From the NCBI RefSeq assembly GCF_007795095.1, contig NZ_CP042218.1, forward strand, positions 1,426,001 through 1,490,000: DNA of 64,000 nt, written 5' to 3'. The position numbers and the translations under genes are program-made. Below are positions 28,518-38,733 of the stretch, in pieces. The stretch comes from Luteimonas granuli (GTDB taxonomy: Bacteria > Pseudomonadota > Gammaproteobacteria > Xanthomonadales > Xanthomonadaceae). Numbering within the stretch: position 1 is the first letter of the stretch; each line of letters starts with the position of its first letter. The notes beneath the pieces were generated by a model. The model did not search any database, was not told the origin of the DNA, and was given only the letters and a program-made list of their open reading frames with translations.

Positions 28518-29366
28518 ATGACTTCCCCGACCTGGCTCTACGAGAACTTCGAACCCTCCGGCTCCGCCATCGGCTTCCGGATCACCCGCAAGCTCGACGA
28601 GGTGCAGTCGCCGTTCCAGAAGATCGAGGTCTTCGAGTCGACCGACTGGGGCAACGTCATGCTGATCGACGGCGCGATGATGGTGACCACGCGCGACAAC
28701 TTCCTCTACCACGAGATGATGTCGCATCCGGCGCTGTTCACCCACCCGGATCCGAAGCAGGTCGTGATCATCGGCGGCGGCGACTGCGGCACCCTGCGCG
28801 AGGTGCTGCGCCACCCGGGCGTGGAGAGGGCCGTGCAGTGCGACATCGACGAGCAGGTCACGCGCATGTCGGAGAAGCACTTCCCCGAGCTGTGCGAGTC
28901 CAACGGCGACCCGCGCGCCGAAGTGCTGTTCGACGACGGCATCGCGTACATGGCCAACTGCGCGCCGGGAAGCCTGGACGTGGTGATCGTGGACGCCACC
29001 GACCCGGTCGGCCCGGCCGTTGGGCTGTTCAACAAGGCCTTCTTCGAGAGCTGCTTCCGGGCCCTGAAGGACGACGGCATCCTGGTGCAGCAGTCGGAGT
29101 CGCCCCTGGTGCTGCTCGACCTCATCCGGGACATGCGCGCGGAGATGGGCAAAGCCGGCTTCGACAGCTTCCAGACCCTGCCCTTCCCGCAGCCCTGCTA
29201 TCCGTCCGGCTGGTGGAGCTGCACGCTGGCGCGCAAGGGTGGCCGCGGATTCGATTTCCGCGAGGCGGACGCGGCGGCGAAGGTCTTCGAGACGAAGTAC
29301 TACAGCGCGGGCATCCACGCGGCGGCGCAGGTCATGCCGCCGTTCATGGCCGAAGCCCTGGGCTGA
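28518..29366 (+). CDS. speE: Spermidine synthase
   Basis: Predicted 282-aa aminopropyltransferase using decarboxylated SAM and putrescine. It carries VVIIGGGDCGTLREVLRH (nucleotide binding; the usual Gly-Gly-Gly-Asp) and VDATDPVGPA (catalytic Asp and the PAPT signature). The N-terminus (WLYENFEPSGSAIGFRITRKL) forms the small beta domain. The start at 28518 is the first Met after a non-conserved leader. Together with divergent speA this suggests an arginine-to-spermidine route, though agmatine-to-putrescine steps are not in the window. Confidence 0.93.
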   Translation: MTSPTWLYENFEPSGSAIGFRITRKLDEVQSPFQKIEVFESTDWGNVMLIDGAMMVTTRDNFLYHEMMSHPALFTHPDPKQVVIIGGGDCGTLREVLRHPGVERAVQCDIDEQVTRMSEKHFPELCESNGDPRAEVLFDDGIAYMANCAPGSLDVVIVDATDPVGPAVGLFNKAFFESCFRALKDDGILVQQSESPLVLLDLIRDMRAEMGKAGFDSFQTLPFPQPCYPSGWWSCTLARKGGRGFDFREADAAAKVFETKYYSAGIHAAAQVMPPFMAEALG

Positions 29367-29388
29367 GGTCAGGCTCGCGGGAGTTCCT

Positions 29389-30165
<777 letters not shown>

Positions 30166-30175
30166 GGCCACCGCC

Positions 30176-31702
30176 GTGGCGGGACTTGCGATCGTGCACG
30201 GCCGTGCACGCGCTGGCGTGCGCGCGCCGGAAGTCACGGTCGAGGTCTACATGAGCGGAGGGCTGCCGCGGATGTCGATAGTCGGCCTTCCGCAGGCCGC
30301 GGTGCGCGAATCGAAGGACCGCGTGCGTGCCGCCATCCGCTGCGCGCAGTTCGAGTTCCCGCCGCGGGTCACCACGGTCAACCTGGCGCCGGCCGACCTG
30401 CCGAAAGGCGGCGGGCGCTTCGACCTGCCGATCGCGCTGGGCATCCTCGCGGCCAGCGGACAGCTGGAACGCACGGCGCTGGCCGGGCACGAATTCCTGG
30501 GCGAGCTGGGGCTGACTGGTGAACTCCGCGCGGTCGACGGCGTGCTGCCGGCAGCCCTGGCCTGCGGTGCGGCCCGCCGGGTGCTGGTGGTGCCCGCCGA
30601 CAACGGGCCCGAGGCGGCGCTCGCCCGCGGCGTGGACGTGCGCGTGGCCCGCACCCTGTCCGAGGTCTGCGCCCACCTGGCCGGGCGCAGGCCGCTGCCG
30701 AAGGCGCAGGCCGGCGCAGCGGTCGGCGGCCCCGGCGCCGGCGCGCCGGACCTGGCCGATGTGCGCGGCCAGCTGCGCGCCCGGCGGGCGCTCGAAATCG
30801 CCGCCGCCGGCAGCCACCACCTCCTGCTGGCCGGCAGCCCGGGCTGCGGCAAGACCCTGCTCGCCTCGCGCCTGCCCGGCATCCTGCCCGAAGCCAGCGA
30901 GGCCGAGGCGCTGGAGACCGCGGCCATCGCATCGGTCAGCGGTCGCGGGATCGACCCGGCGCGGTGGCGGCAGCGGCCGTTCCGCGCTCCGCACCACACC
31001 GCCAGCGCCATCGCCCTGGCGGGCGGCGGCAGCGAACCGCGCCCCGGCGAGATCTCGCTCGCGCACAACGGCGTCCTGTTCCTGGACGAACTGCCCGAAT
31101 GGAACCGACATGTGCTGGAGGTGCTGCGCGAGCCGCTGGAATCAGGGACGGTCACCGTCTCCCGTGCCGCGCGGCAGAGCGAGTTCCCCGCGCGCTTCCA
31201 GCTCGTGGCGGCCATGAACCCCTGCCCCTGCGGCTGGGCCGGGGATGCCTCCGGCCGATGCCAGTGCAGCATCGACCTGGTGCAACGCTATCGCTCCCGG
31301 GTGTCCGGACCGCTGCTCGATCGCATCGATCTGCACGTCGACGTGTCGCGCGTTCCGCCCACCGAGCTTCGGCCCGACGCGCCCGCCGGCGAACCCAGCG
31401 CGACGGTGCGCGTCCGGGTCGAGGCTGCCCGCGCAGTGCAGCTCGAACGCGCCGGCGTGCTCAACGCCCATCTCGACCAGGCCGGCACCGTCGCACACTG
31501 CCGCCTGCAGGCGGACGACCAGGCGCTCCTGGAGCACGCGATCGAGAACCTGCAGCTGTCGGCGCGCGCCATGCACCGGATCCTGCGCGTGGCGCGCACG
31601 ATCGCCGATCTCTCCGGCGGAGGACCGATCGCGCGTCCGCACCTGGCCGAGGCGTTGGGCTATCGCGGCTTCGATCCGCGGGCGCAGGCGGCCGCTTCCT
31701 GA
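30176..31702 (+). CDS. comM: ComM/YifB family Mg-chelatase-like AAA+ ATPase
   Basis: Predicted 508-aa hexameric helicase that promotes branch migration during natural transformation. It has the N-terminal ChlI/Lon-like domain (GLPQAAVRESKDRVRAAI), Walker A (LAGSPGCGKTLLASRLPG), Walker B (GVLFLDELPEW) and the C-terminal Mg-chelatase subdomain with CPCGWAGDASGRCQC cysteines. Start is GTG at 30176. Length matches the family (about 505). Its presence suggests at least ancestral competence. Confidence 0.93.
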   Translation: MAGLAIVHGRARAGVRAPEVTVEVYMSGGLPRMSIVGLPQAAVRESKDRVRAAIRCAQFEFPPRVTTVNLAPADLPKGGGRFDLPIALGILAASGQLERTALAGHEFLGELGLTGELRAVDGVLPAALACGAARRVLVVPADNGPEAALARGVDVRVARTLSEVCAHLAGRRPLPKAQAGAAVGGPGAGAPDLADVRGQLRARRALEIAAAGSHHLLLAGSPGCGKTLLASRLPGILPEASEAEALETAAIASVSGRGIDPARWRQRPFRAPHHTASAIALAGGGSEPRPGEISLAHNGVLFLDELPEWNRHVLEVLREPLESGTVTVSRAARQSEFPARFQLVAAMNPCPCGWAGDASGRCQCSIDLVQRYRSRVSGPLLDRIDLHVDVSRVPPTELRPDAPAGEPSATVRVRVEAARAVQLERAGVLNAHLDQAGTVAHCRLQADDQALLEHAIENLQLSARAMHRILRVARTIADLSGGGPIARPHLAEALGYRGFDPRAQAAAS

Positions 31703-31727
31703 CGGACCCGCCGGCCTCGTTGCAGGG

Positions 31728-31773
31728 AGTCCCGATTGGGACTACCATTCCGCTGACTGTCCACTTGGGGACA
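31728..31773 (+). promoter_or_regulatory. Two tandem operator-like palindromes upstream of the toxin-antitoxin pair
   Basis: AGTCC-N6-GGACT (31728-31743) and TGTCC-N6-GGACA (31758-31773) share the pattern GTCC-N6-GGAC. Their centres are exactly 30 bp apart, close to three helical turns, so both would face the same side of DNA. The second ends 6 bp before the antitoxin ATG. They are plausible sites for autorepression by the antitoxin or the TA complex. Confidence 0.5.
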
Positions 31774-31779
31774 CTCCCA

Positions 31780-32178
31780 ATGACCCGGTTCCATGTTGCC
31801 GAGGCGCCTTTCCGTCGTGATCTGGCGGCCCCGGCGCTGCGCGCCTTCTTCCGTATCACCGCACTCTGGGGACTCGGCAACGAGCAGGAGCGCGTGCTGC
31901 TCGGCAGCCCCGGCCGCTCCACGTTCTACCGCTGGAAGCGCGATCTGTCCGGCCAGCTGCCCCACGACGTGCTTGAGCGGATCAGCTACGTGCTCGGCAT
32001 CTACAAGGCGCTGCATCTCATCTTCGGCAATGAGCGCCAGGCCGATGAATGGATCGGCCGCCCCAACGATGCGCCCCTGTTCGGCGGCAGACCGGCCCTG
32101 GAACGCATGCTCGGCGGGCACGTGGCCGACCTGTTCGTGGTGCGCCAGTACCTGGATGCCCAACGGGGCTGGGGCTGA
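31780..32178 (+). CDS. Xre/MbcA/ParS-type antitoxin (DUF2384)
   Basis: Predicted 132-aa antitoxin. The N-terminal two thirds are a helix-turn-helix region (ALWGLGNEQERVLLGSPGRSTFYRWKRDLSGQLPHDVLERISYVLGIYKAL). The C-terminus has the toxin-binding pattern IGRPNDAPLFGGRPALERMLGGHVADLFVVRQYLDAQRGWG typical of MbcA/ParS partners of RES toxins. The stop TGA overlaps the toxin ATG (TGATG), so the two are translated together. Tandem palindromes lie just upstream. Confidence 0.88.
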   Translation: MTRFHVAEAPFRRDLAAPALRAFFRITALWGLGNEQERVLLGSPGRSTFYRWKRDLSGQLPHDVLERISYVLGIYKALHLIFGNERQADEWIGRPNDAPLFGGRPALERMLGGHVADLFVVRQYLDAQRGWG

Positions 32179-32867
32179 TGCAGGTGACGGCCACCGCCCG
32201 CGTGCGGTTCCGGCCGGGATACCGCGTGGTGTCGAGCCGCTTCCCGCCGGTGGGGGTCTTCGATGCCATCGCCGATCCGGCTGACATCCCGGCCCTCCAC
32301 GACCTGGAGGCGATGACCAACCCGCGCATGCGCGAGGCCCTCGGCACGATCGCGCTGGTGCCCCCCGAGCGGCGCATCTCCGGACCGGGGACCACGCCGA
32401 TCATGGCCGCGTTCACCCATCTCAATCCCGGGGGATCGCGCTTCACCCCCGGCTGGTTCGGCGTGTACTACTGCGCGCGCGAACAGCGGACGGCCGTGGC
32501 CGAGACGGTGTTCCACAAGTCGCGCTTCCTGCGCGCCACGCGCGAACCCGCCTGCGTGCTGGACATGCGCTGCTACCTCGGCGACGTCGACGGGCGCTTC
32601 CACGACATCCGTGGCGGACATCCCCGACTGCACGATCCGGACAGCTATGCGGCCAGCCAGCGCTTCGCGGTGGAACTGCGCGAAGCTGGCGGAAACGGCG
32701 TCGTCTACGACAGCGTGCGGGCACCCGGCGGCACCTGCCTGGCGGCGTTCTATCCGGACCTCCTGAAGCCGGTGCGGCAGGGACCGCACCTGCAGTACCA
32801 CTGGGATGGCGGGCGGATCACGCACGTGACGGAGGCCCGGGTGGTGGAGTTCCGAAGCGCGGAATGA
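32178..32867 (+). CDS. RES domain toxin (NAD+-degrading family)
   Basis: Predicted 229-aa toxin of the RES family, whose members deplete NAD+ by glycohydrolase or phosphorylase activity. The name-giving residues are present in order: Arg in YRVVSSRFPP, Glu in EQRTAVAETVFHKSRF, and Ser in GVVYDSVRAPGG. The length and fold pattern are normal for the family. It starts inside the stop codon of the antitoxin gene. This module stands alone between comM and aceA, suggesting insertion as a unit. Confidence 0.9.
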   Translation: MQVTATARVRFRPGYRVVSSRFPPVGVFDAIADPADIPALHDLEAMTNPRMREALGTIALVPPERRISGPGTTPIMAAFTHLNPGGSRFTPGWFGVYYCAREQRTAVAETVFHKSRFLRATREPACVLDMRCYLGDVDGRFHDIRGGHPRLHDPDSYAASQRFAVELREAGGNGVVYDSVRAPGGTCLAAFYPDLLKPVRQGPHLQYHWDGGRITHVTEARVVEFRSAE

Positions 32868-32922
32868 TCCGCAATCGGCGTGGCCGGCGGCTCCCGCATG
32901 AGCGCGCGCCGCCGGCGGATCG

Positions 32923-34215
32923 TCAGGCCGCGGCCGTGCGGAACTGTTCCTCTTCCGTGGAGCCGGCCAGTGCGGTGGTCGAGGACTGGCCCTGCTGGAT
33001 CGCCTGGGTGACGGCGTCGAAGTAACCGGTGCCGACCTCGCGCTGGTGCTTCACCGCGGTGAAACCCCGGTCGGCGGCGGCGAATTCCGCCTCCTGCAGT
33101 TCCACGAAGGCGCTCATCTGCCGGCGTGCGTAGCCGTGGGCGAGGTTGAACATCGAATAGTTCAGCGCGTGGAAGCCGGCCAGGGTGATGAACTGGAACC
33201 TGTAGCCATACGCCGCGATCTCGTCCTGGAACGTGGCGATCGTCGCGTCGTCGAGGTTCTTCTTCCAGTTGAAGCTGGGCGAACAGTTGTAGGCCAGCAT
33301 CTTGCCGGGGTACTTCTCGTGGATCGCCTCGGCGAACGCCCGCGCGAAGCCGAGATCCGGCTTGCCGGTCTCGCACCAGACGAGGTCCGCGTAGGGCGCA
33401 TACGCCAGACCGCGGCTGATGGCCTGGTCCAGTCCGTTGCGGGTCTTGTAGAAGCCCTCGATCGTGCGCTCGCCGGTGGTGAACGGGCGATCGTTTCCGT
33501 CGATGTCGCTGGTCAGGAGGTCCGCCGCCTCGGCGTCTGTGCGCGCGACGATCAGCGTCGGCACGCCGCAGACATCGGCGGCAAGGCGCGCGGCATTGAG
33601 CTTCTCCACCGCCTCGCGGGTCGGCACCAACACCTTGCCGCCCATGTGGCCGCACTTCTTGACCGAGGCCAGCTGGTCCTCGAAGTGCACGCCGGCGGCA
33701 CCGGCCTCGATCATCGCCTTCATCAGTTCGAAGGCGTTGAGCACGCCGCCGAAGCCGGCTTCGGCGTCGGCCACGATCGGCTGCAGGAAGTCGATCGAGT
33801 CGTCGCCCTCGGCGTGGTGCAGCTGGTCGGCCCGCAGCAGCGCGTTGTTGATGCGCTTGACCACCGCCGGCACCGAGTCGGCCGGGTACAGCGACTGGTC
33901 GGGATACATCTGCCCCGCGAGGTTGGCGTCGGCCGCCACCTGCCAGCCGCTGAGGTAGATCGCCTTCAGCCCGGCCTTGACCTGCTGCATGGCCTGGTTG
34001 CCGGTAAGCGCGCCGAGGGCGTTGACGTAGGGACGTTCGTGCAGCGAGTTCCAGAGCTTCTCCGCACCCAGGCGGGCCAGCGAATGCTCGACGTGCACGG
34101 TGCCGCGCAAGCGCACCACGTCTTCGGCGTCGTAGTTGCGGACGATGCCCGCCCAGCGCGGGCTGGTGGTCCAGTCGCGGCGGATCTCGCTGGCGGTCGG
34201 AAGCTTCGTGCTCAT
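32923..34215 (-). CDS. aceA: Isocitrate lyase
   Basis: Predicted 430-aa glyoxylate-cycle enzyme cleaving isocitrate to glyoxylate and succinate. The catalytic Cys lies in [14 protein letters not shown]; other family blocks are [35 protein letters not shown] (Mg site), ARTDAEAA and [15 protein letters not shown]. The start at 34215 ([15 protein letters not shown]) has the standard N-terminus. It is downstream of aceB on the same strand, separated by a REP-like palindrome that may form an mRNA hairpin and uncouple their expression. Confidence 0.95.
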   Translation of the reverse strand: MSTKLPTASEIRRDWTTSPRWAGIVRNYDAEDVVRLRGTVHVEHSLARLGAEKLWNSLHERPYVNALGALTGNQAMQQVKAGLKAIYLSGWQVAADANLAGQMYPDQSLYPADSVPAVVKRINNALLRADQLHHAEGDDSIDFLQPIVADAEAGFGGVLNAFELMKAMIEAGAAGVHFEDQLASVKKCGHMGGKVLVPTREAVEKLNAARLAADVCGVPTLIVARTDAEAADLLTSDIDGNDRPFTTGERTIEGFYKTRNGLDQAISRGLAYAPYADLVWCETGKPDLGFARAFAEAIHEKYPGKMLAYNCSPSFNWKKNLDDATIATFQDEIAAYGYRFQFITLAGFHALNYSMFNLAHGYARRQMSAFVELQEAEFAAADRGFTAVKHQREVGTGYFDAVTQAIQQGQSSTTALAGSTEEEQFRTAAA

Positions 34216-34246
34216 CGTGGATCTCCAGTGGGGATGGGTTCGGCAT

Positions 34247-34302
34247 GCAGGAGCGGCTATAGCCGCGGACGGGATTCGGGTCGCGGCTATAGCCGCTCCT
34301 GC
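34247..34302. repeat. REP-like inverted repeat between aceB and aceA
   Basis: Two 21-nt arms (34247-34267 and 34282-34302) are perfect reverse complements around a 14-nt spacer; each arm begins or ends with the core GCAGGAGCGGCTATAGCC. The same 22-nt family recurs at 39859-39931 and 47521-47612. It resembles xanthomonad/pseudomonad REP (BIME-like) elements. On the aceBA transcript it would form a strong hairpin 19 nt after the aceB stop. Confidence 0.8.
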
Positions 34303-34321
34303 AGGGGGCGGTGTCGCGGCC

Positions 34322-35938
34322 TCAGGCAAGCCGCTCGTACGCGGACAACGTCAGGAACTCCTCGAGCGTGTCGCTGCGGGTGAGCTCTCCCAGCATTCCG
34401 ATGGCTTCGGCAACGCGGCCGGCGCCGGGAATCGGCCCCTGCGCGGCCAGGCGCGAAGGGAGGTCCAGCAGCGCCTGCCCGAACAGGCGGTCGTCGATCA
34501 GGGTGCCGTCGTCGAGGCACGCCGGGTCACCGCCGAGATCGCGCGCGTGCAGCCACTGCCACAGCTGCGCGCGCGCGATCTCGGCGGTGGCGGCGTCCTC
34601 CATCAGCCAGTGGATCGGCACGCAGCCGTTGCCGTCGAGCCAGGCGGCGAGGTAGCGCACGCAGACCTCGACGTTGCCCTCGAAGCCGGCGCGGGTGATG
34701 GTCCCCGGCGGGGGCCCGATCAGCGCGTCGCGGTCGGCGACGGCGTCATCGCGCACCACATCGTGCTGGTTCGGCCCGTGCATCACCGCGTCGAAGATCT
34801 CCTTCGCGAGGGGCACCAGCGCCGGATGCGCCACCCAGGTGCCGTCATGCCCGGCACGCGCCTCGCGCTCCTTGTCGGCGCGCACCCGCGCCAGCGCGGC
34901 CTCGTTCGCTTCCGGGTCGCCGGAAACCGGGATCTGCGCCGCCATGCCGCCCATCGCGTGCGCGCCGCGGCGGTGGCAGGTGCGCACCAGCAGCTCCGAG
35001 TACGCCTTCAGGAACGGCTGGGTCATGCCCACCTGGCCGCGCTCGGGCAGGGCCCGGTCGCGGTGGGCGCGGAAGGTCTTGATGTACGAAAAGATGTAGT
35101 CCCAGCGCCCGCAGTTGAGCCCGGCGACGCGGTCGCGCAGGGCATGCAGGATCTCGTCCATCTCGAACACCGCCGGCAGGGTCTCGATCAGCACCGTGAC
35201 CTTGATGCACTCCGCCGGCAGGCCCAGCGCCTGCTCGATGTGCGTCAGCACGTCGTTCCAGAGCGCGGCTTCCTCCATCGACTGCAGCTTCGGGAGGTAC
35301 AGGTAGGGGCCGCGGTCCTTCGCCGCCAGCGCGGCGCCGTTGTGCAGGCAGAAGAGGCCGGCGTCGAACAGGCTGGCCGAGATCCGGACGCCCTCCACCA
35401 GCAGATGCTTCTCGTCCAGGTGCCAGCCGCGCGGGCGCACGATCAGCACGGCCCGGTCGGCTTCGGGCTTCAGGCGATAGGACTTGCCGTTGTCGGCATC
35501 GAAGGCGAGCGTGCCGCCCACCGCCTCGCGCAGCGCGCGCTGGCCGGCGAGGAGCGCGTCCCAGGTCGGCGCGGTCGAGTCCTCGAAATCGGCCATGTAG
35601 CAGTTGGCGCCGGAATTGAGCGCGTTGATGACCATCTTCGGATCCACCGGCCCGGTGATCTCGACCCGGCGGTCGAGCAGGGCCCGGGGCAGGGGCGCCA
35701 CGCGCCAGTCGCCGTCACGGATGGCGCGGGTGTCGGCGCGGAAGTCCGGCAGTCCGCCGGCGTCGAACACGGCCTGGCGCTCGCGGCGCGCGGCCAGCAG
35801 GCGCCGGCGCCGGGACTCGAAGCGCTGGTGCAGGCCGGCCAGCAGGACCAGGGCGTCACGGTCCAGCAGGTCGGGCGCGGGAGCCGCACCGGGCGCAGGC
35901 CGGGCTTCGGGGACGGCGGAACGGGGGGCTGCGGACAT
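34322..35938 (-). CDS. aceB: Malate synthase A
   Basis: Predicted 538-aa enzyme condensing glyoxylate with acetyl-CoA to malate. Conserved blocks include [20 protein letters not shown] (Mg/acetyl-CoA region), [46 protein letters not shown] (catalytic Glu/Asp) and the C-terminal [26 protein letters not shown]. It is divergent from the LysR regulator, with an AT-rich 113-bp intergenic region that probably controls both. Confidence 0.95.
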   Translation of the reverse strand: MSAAPRSAVPEARPAPGAAPAPDLLDRDALVLLAGLHQRFESRRRRLLAARRERQAVFDAGGLPDFRADTRAIRDGDWRVAPLPRALLDRRVEITGPVDPKMVINALNSGANCYMADFEDSTAPTWDALLAGQRALREAVGGTLAFDADNGKSYRLKPEADRAVLIVRPRGWHLDEKHLLVEGVRISASLFDAGLFCLHNGAALAAKDRGPYLYLPKLQSMEEAALWNDVLTHIEQALGLPAECIKVTVLIETLPAVFEMDEILHALRDRVAGLNCGRWDYIFSYIKTFRAHRDRALPERGQVGMTQPFLKAYSELLVRTCHRRGAHAMGGMAAQIPVSGDPEANEAALARVRADKEREARAGHDGTWVAHPALVPLAKEIFDAVMHGPNQHDVVRDDAVADRDALIGPPPGTITRAGFEGNVEVCVRYLAAWLDGNGCVPIHWLMEDAATAEIARAQLWQWLHARDLGGDPACLDDGTLIDDRLFGQALLDLPSRLAAQGPIPGAGRVAEAIGMLGELTRSDTLEEFLTLSAYERLA

Positions 35939-36051
35939 GGTCGGTTCCGGTGTGGCTCGCGACCACCATCCCCCCACGCCTGACTATTTGACAAAACACA
36001 TATTGCAATGCGATTGATAAGTAACGCTTATATACAAGCAGGAATGCGGCC
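35939..36051. promoter_or_regulatory. AT-rich divergent control region of aceB and the LysR gene
   Basis: This stretch is strikingly AT-rich between 35984 and 36041, in contrast to the surrounding DNA. It contains TTGACA (35988-35993, a full -35 match on the plus strand but without a clear -10 at 17 nt), the palindrome ATTGCAAT (36002-36009) and ATTGATAA. LysR-type regulators usually bind such A/T-flanked dyads between divergent genes. Confidence 0.5.
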
Positions 36052-37014
36052 GTGGACCCTTCCCGCGCTCCCCGGTTCGCCTACAAGGGCGACCGTCTCA
36101 AGCCGCTCCGGGCCTTCTGCCAGGTGGCGCGCCTCGGCTCGGTCTCACGCGCGGCCGAGGCCCTGTACGTCAGCCAGCCCGCCGTCAGCCAGCAGCTGCA
36201 GGCGCTCGAACGCGAGATGGGCGCGCCGCTGTTCGAGCGCAGCGGGCGGCGAATGCTGCCCACGCGCGAGGGCGAGGCCCTGTACGAACTCGCCCGGCCG
36301 CTGGTCGAGGGCATCGACGCCCTGCCCGCCGCGTTCCGCCGCCAGCTGGCGGGCATGGACGCCGGCGAGCTCGAGATCGCCGCCAACAGCTCGACCATTC
36401 TCTATCTGCTGCCGCGCATCGTCGGCGCCTTCCGCGAGCAGCATCCCGACGTGCGCCTGCGCCTGCACAACACCATCAGCGCCGACGGCACCGACCTGCT
36501 GCGCGCGGACACGGTGGAGCTGGTGATCGGTTCGATGCTCGACGTGCCCGCCGACCTCAGCTACGTGCCGGTGTACTCGTTCACTCCGATGCTGATCGCG
36601 CCGCGCGACCACCCGCTGGCGGCCATGCCGCGGCTGACGCTGGAGGCGATCTCGCGGCACGGGCTGATCCTGCCGCCGCAGCGCCAGGTCACCTGGCGCC
36701 TGGTGGACCTGGTGTTCCAGCAGGCGCGGATGCCGTACTCGGTCTCGCTCGAGGTCGGCGGCTGGGAGGTGATCAAGCAGTACGTGGCCATGGGCCTGGG
36801 GATCTCGATCGTCAGCTCGATCTGCCTGGACGACGCCGACGCGGAACACCTCTCGATCCGCCCGCTGGATGCCTGGTTCCCGGCGCGCAGCTACGGCGTA
36901 CTCGTGCGCAAGGGCAAGGTGCTGTCGCAGCAGGCGCGCGCCTTCATCGACCTCATCCGGCCCGATCTGTTCGTGCGCCGGAGCCGCGAGGACAGCGGGC
37001 ACTCGGAGCGCTAG
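36052..37014 (+). CDS. LysR family transcriptional regulator
   Basis: Predicted 320-aa regulator. The winged helix-turn-helix (about 18-75: AFCQVARLGSVSRAAEALYVSQPAVSQQLQALEREMGAPLFERSGRR) is classical, and the C-terminal half is a periplasmic-binding-like effector domain (LILPPQRQVTW, WEVIKQYVAMGLGISIVSSICL). GTG at 36052 is the best start. Divergent position next to aceB suggests it controls the glyoxylate shunt; the effector domain has a CysB/Cbl-like feel, but no ligand can be inferred. Confidence 0.85.
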   Translation: MDPSRAPRFAYKGDRLKPLRAFCQVARLGSVSRAAEALYVSQPAVSQQLQALEREMGAPLFERSGRRMLPTREGEALYELARPLVEGIDALPAAFRRQLAGMDAGELEIAANSSTILYLLPRIVGAFREQHPDVRLRLHNTISADGTDLLRADTVELVIGSMLDVPADLSYVPVYSFTPMLIAPRDHPLAAMPRLTLEAISRHGLILPPQRQVTWRLVDLVFQQARMPYSVSLEVGGWEVIKQYVAMGLGISIVSSICLDDADAEHLSIRPLDAWFPARSYGVLVRKGKVLSQQARAFIDLIRPDLFVRRSREDSGHSER

Positions 37015-37026
37015 GCGACCCGGGCT

Positions 37027-38061
37027 TCAGTCCGCGGGCAGCGGCAGCGCCTCGTCCGCGAACACGGCCACGTGGGGCACGCCGTCGGCGCCGATCCAGC
37101 CGCGGTACATGCCCTCGGTGTTGAACGGGAAGGCGACGTTGCCGGTTGCATCCAGCGCGATCGCGCCGCCATTGCCCCCGGCGTCCACCACTTCGCCGTT
37201 GATCACCCCTTCTGACGCGGCGGCGATGCCCTCGCCGCGGTGGCGCACCCGGGCGCAGACCTCATGCGCCGCGGCGGTGCGGATGTAGAACTCGCCCCAG
37301 CCGGTGCCGGACACGGCGCAGCGGTCGTCGGCCCAGGTCCCGGCGCCGATGATCGGCGCATCGCCGATGCGTCCCCAGCGCTTGTTGGTCATGCCGCCCG
37401 TGGACGTGCCCGCGGCCAGATGGCCGTCCGCGTCCAGGGCCACCGCGCCCACGGTGCCAAAATACTTTCTGCCGTCGCGCCTTCCATCGACGGCGGCGCC
37501 GGCCTCCGCGCCCTCCGTGGCCTCCTCGCGCAAGGCACGCTGCAGCTGCTCCCAGCGCCGCTCGGTACGGAAGTACGAGGGATCGACCAGCTCGATGCCC
37601 TGTGCCTCGGCGAAGGTCTCCGCGCCGCTGCCCGCCATCATCACGTGCGGCGAATGTTCCATCACCGCGCGCGCCAGCAGGATCGGGTTGCGTACGCGGG
37701 TGACGCCGGCGATCGCACCGGCGCCGCGGTCGCGTCCGTCCATGATCGAGGCGTCGAGCTCGTTGCGGCCGTCGTGGGTGAACACCGCGCCGCGCGCGGC
37801 GTTGAAGGCCGGGTCGTCCTCGAGCACGGTGATGGCGGCGACCACCGCATCGAGCGCAGGGGCGCCCGCCTGCAGCTTCGCGTGGCCGGCGCGCAGCGCG
37901 CGTTCCAGGCCCGCGCGCGCCGCGGCTTCGTCCGCGGGGGACAGACCGGCGCGGACGACGCCGGCACCGCCGTGGATGGCGAGCACGGGCTCCGCGGCCG
38001 CCGCCAGCGGCGCCCATGCCAGCGTGGCGAGCATCATCGCCACAAGACCCGATCGTTTCAT
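37027..38061 (-). CDS. Periplasmic isoaspartyl peptidase / L-asparaginase (Ntn hydrolase)
   Basis: Predicted 344-aa precursor of the plant-type asparaginase family, which removes isoaspartyl residues from peptides or hydrolyses asparagine. A signal peptide (1-22, ending AAAAE) precedes the enzyme. Autocleavage should occur before the nucleophile Thr in GRKYFGTVGAVALD, giving alpha and beta subunits. TSTGGMTNKRWGRIGDAPIIGAGTWAD is the conserved beta-chain core. Convergent with the LysR gene with 12 bp between. Confidence 0.9.
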   Translation of the reverse strand: MKRSGLVAMMLATLAWAPLAAAAEPVLAIHGGAGVVRAGLSPADEAAARAGLERALRAGHAKLQAGAPALDAVVAAITVLEDDPAFNAARGAVFTHDGRNELDASIMDGRDRGAGAIAGVTRVRNPILLARAVMEHSPHVMMAGSGAETFAEAQGIELVDPSYFRTERRWEQLQRALREEATEGAEAGAAVDGRRDGRKYFGTVGAVALDADGHLAAGTSTGGMTNKRWGRIGDAPIIGAGTWADDRCAVSGTGWGEFYIRTAAAHEVCARVRHRGEGIAAASEGVINGEVVDAGGNGGAIALDATGNVAFPFNTEGMYRGWIGADGVPHVAVFADEALPLPAD

Positions 38062-38112
38062 TCCTGCTCCTCCAGTTGTCCGACCGCCAGTGCGGCCTGC
38101 GAAGATACCGCT

Positions 38113-38718
38113 TCAGACCGAGCCGCGGTTGCGCCCCTGCCACGGCCGGTACCACTCGCGGACCCGCGCCATCTCCGCGGCATCGTCGTCGCCGACGCGG
38201 AACGGCGCACCCACTCCGATCACCCGGTCCGGATAGTGGAAGTACACCGGCACCACCGGCACGTCCGCCGCGCGCGCCACCTTGAGGAAGCCGCTCTTCC
38301 AGTGCTCCACGCGCCGGCGCGTGCCTTCCGGCGCCAGTCCGAACCAGAAGCGCTCGCTGCCGCGGATCATCTCCGCCACCTGCTCGACCACCCCGGCCGA
38401 GCGGCTGCGGTCCACCGCGATCACGCCCAGCGCGCGCAGCAGCGGCGCCAGCGGCCACCAGAACAGCTCGCGCTTGCCGAGGATCTTGATGTCCAGGCCC
38501 ATCCCGAGCTTGGCGGCGAAGCCCCAGATGCCGTCCCAGTTCGACGAATGCGGCGCGGCGATCAGCACCACGCGCGGCTCGTCGGGGAACTCCCCGACCA
38601 TGCGCCAGCCGCCGAGGCGGAGGATGCTGCGGCCCAGCCATCGCGTGAACCGGTTCGGCTTCACCCGCGGCACGTTCGCCGGCAGCACGGGCAGGATGTC
38701 GTCGTTCGCTCGGCCCAT
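38113..38718 (-). CDS. 1-acyl-sn-glycerol-3-phosphate acyltransferase family protein
   Basis: Predicted 201-aa acyltransferase of the PlsC superfamily. The catalytic motif is variant HSSNWD (APHSSNWDGIWG), instead of HxxxxD of typical PlsC but retaining His and Asp in the right spacing, and the substrate site is APEGTRRR. This shorter subfamily is common in proteobacteria; substrate unknown. It sits between asparaginase and arfB on the minus strand. Confidence 0.85.
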   Translation of the reverse strand: MGRANDDILPVLPANVPRVKPNRFTRWLGRSILRLGGWRMVGEFPDEPRVVLIAAPHSSNWDGIWGFAAKLGMGLDIKILGKRELFWWPLAPLLRALGVIAVDRSRSAGVVEQVAEMIRGSERFWFGLAPEGTRRRVEHWKSGFLKVARAADVPVVPVYFHYPDRVIGVGAPFRVGDDDAAEMARVREWYRPWQGRNRGSV

Positions 38719-38733
38719 GCGCCCCTGTCCGCA

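Noticed and set aside
35988-36020. Complete sigma-70 promoter for the LysR gene
   Set aside because: TTGACA is perfect, but no acceptable -10 at 16-18 nt (positions 36010-36017 read GCGATTGA), so only an AT-rich control region is annotated.
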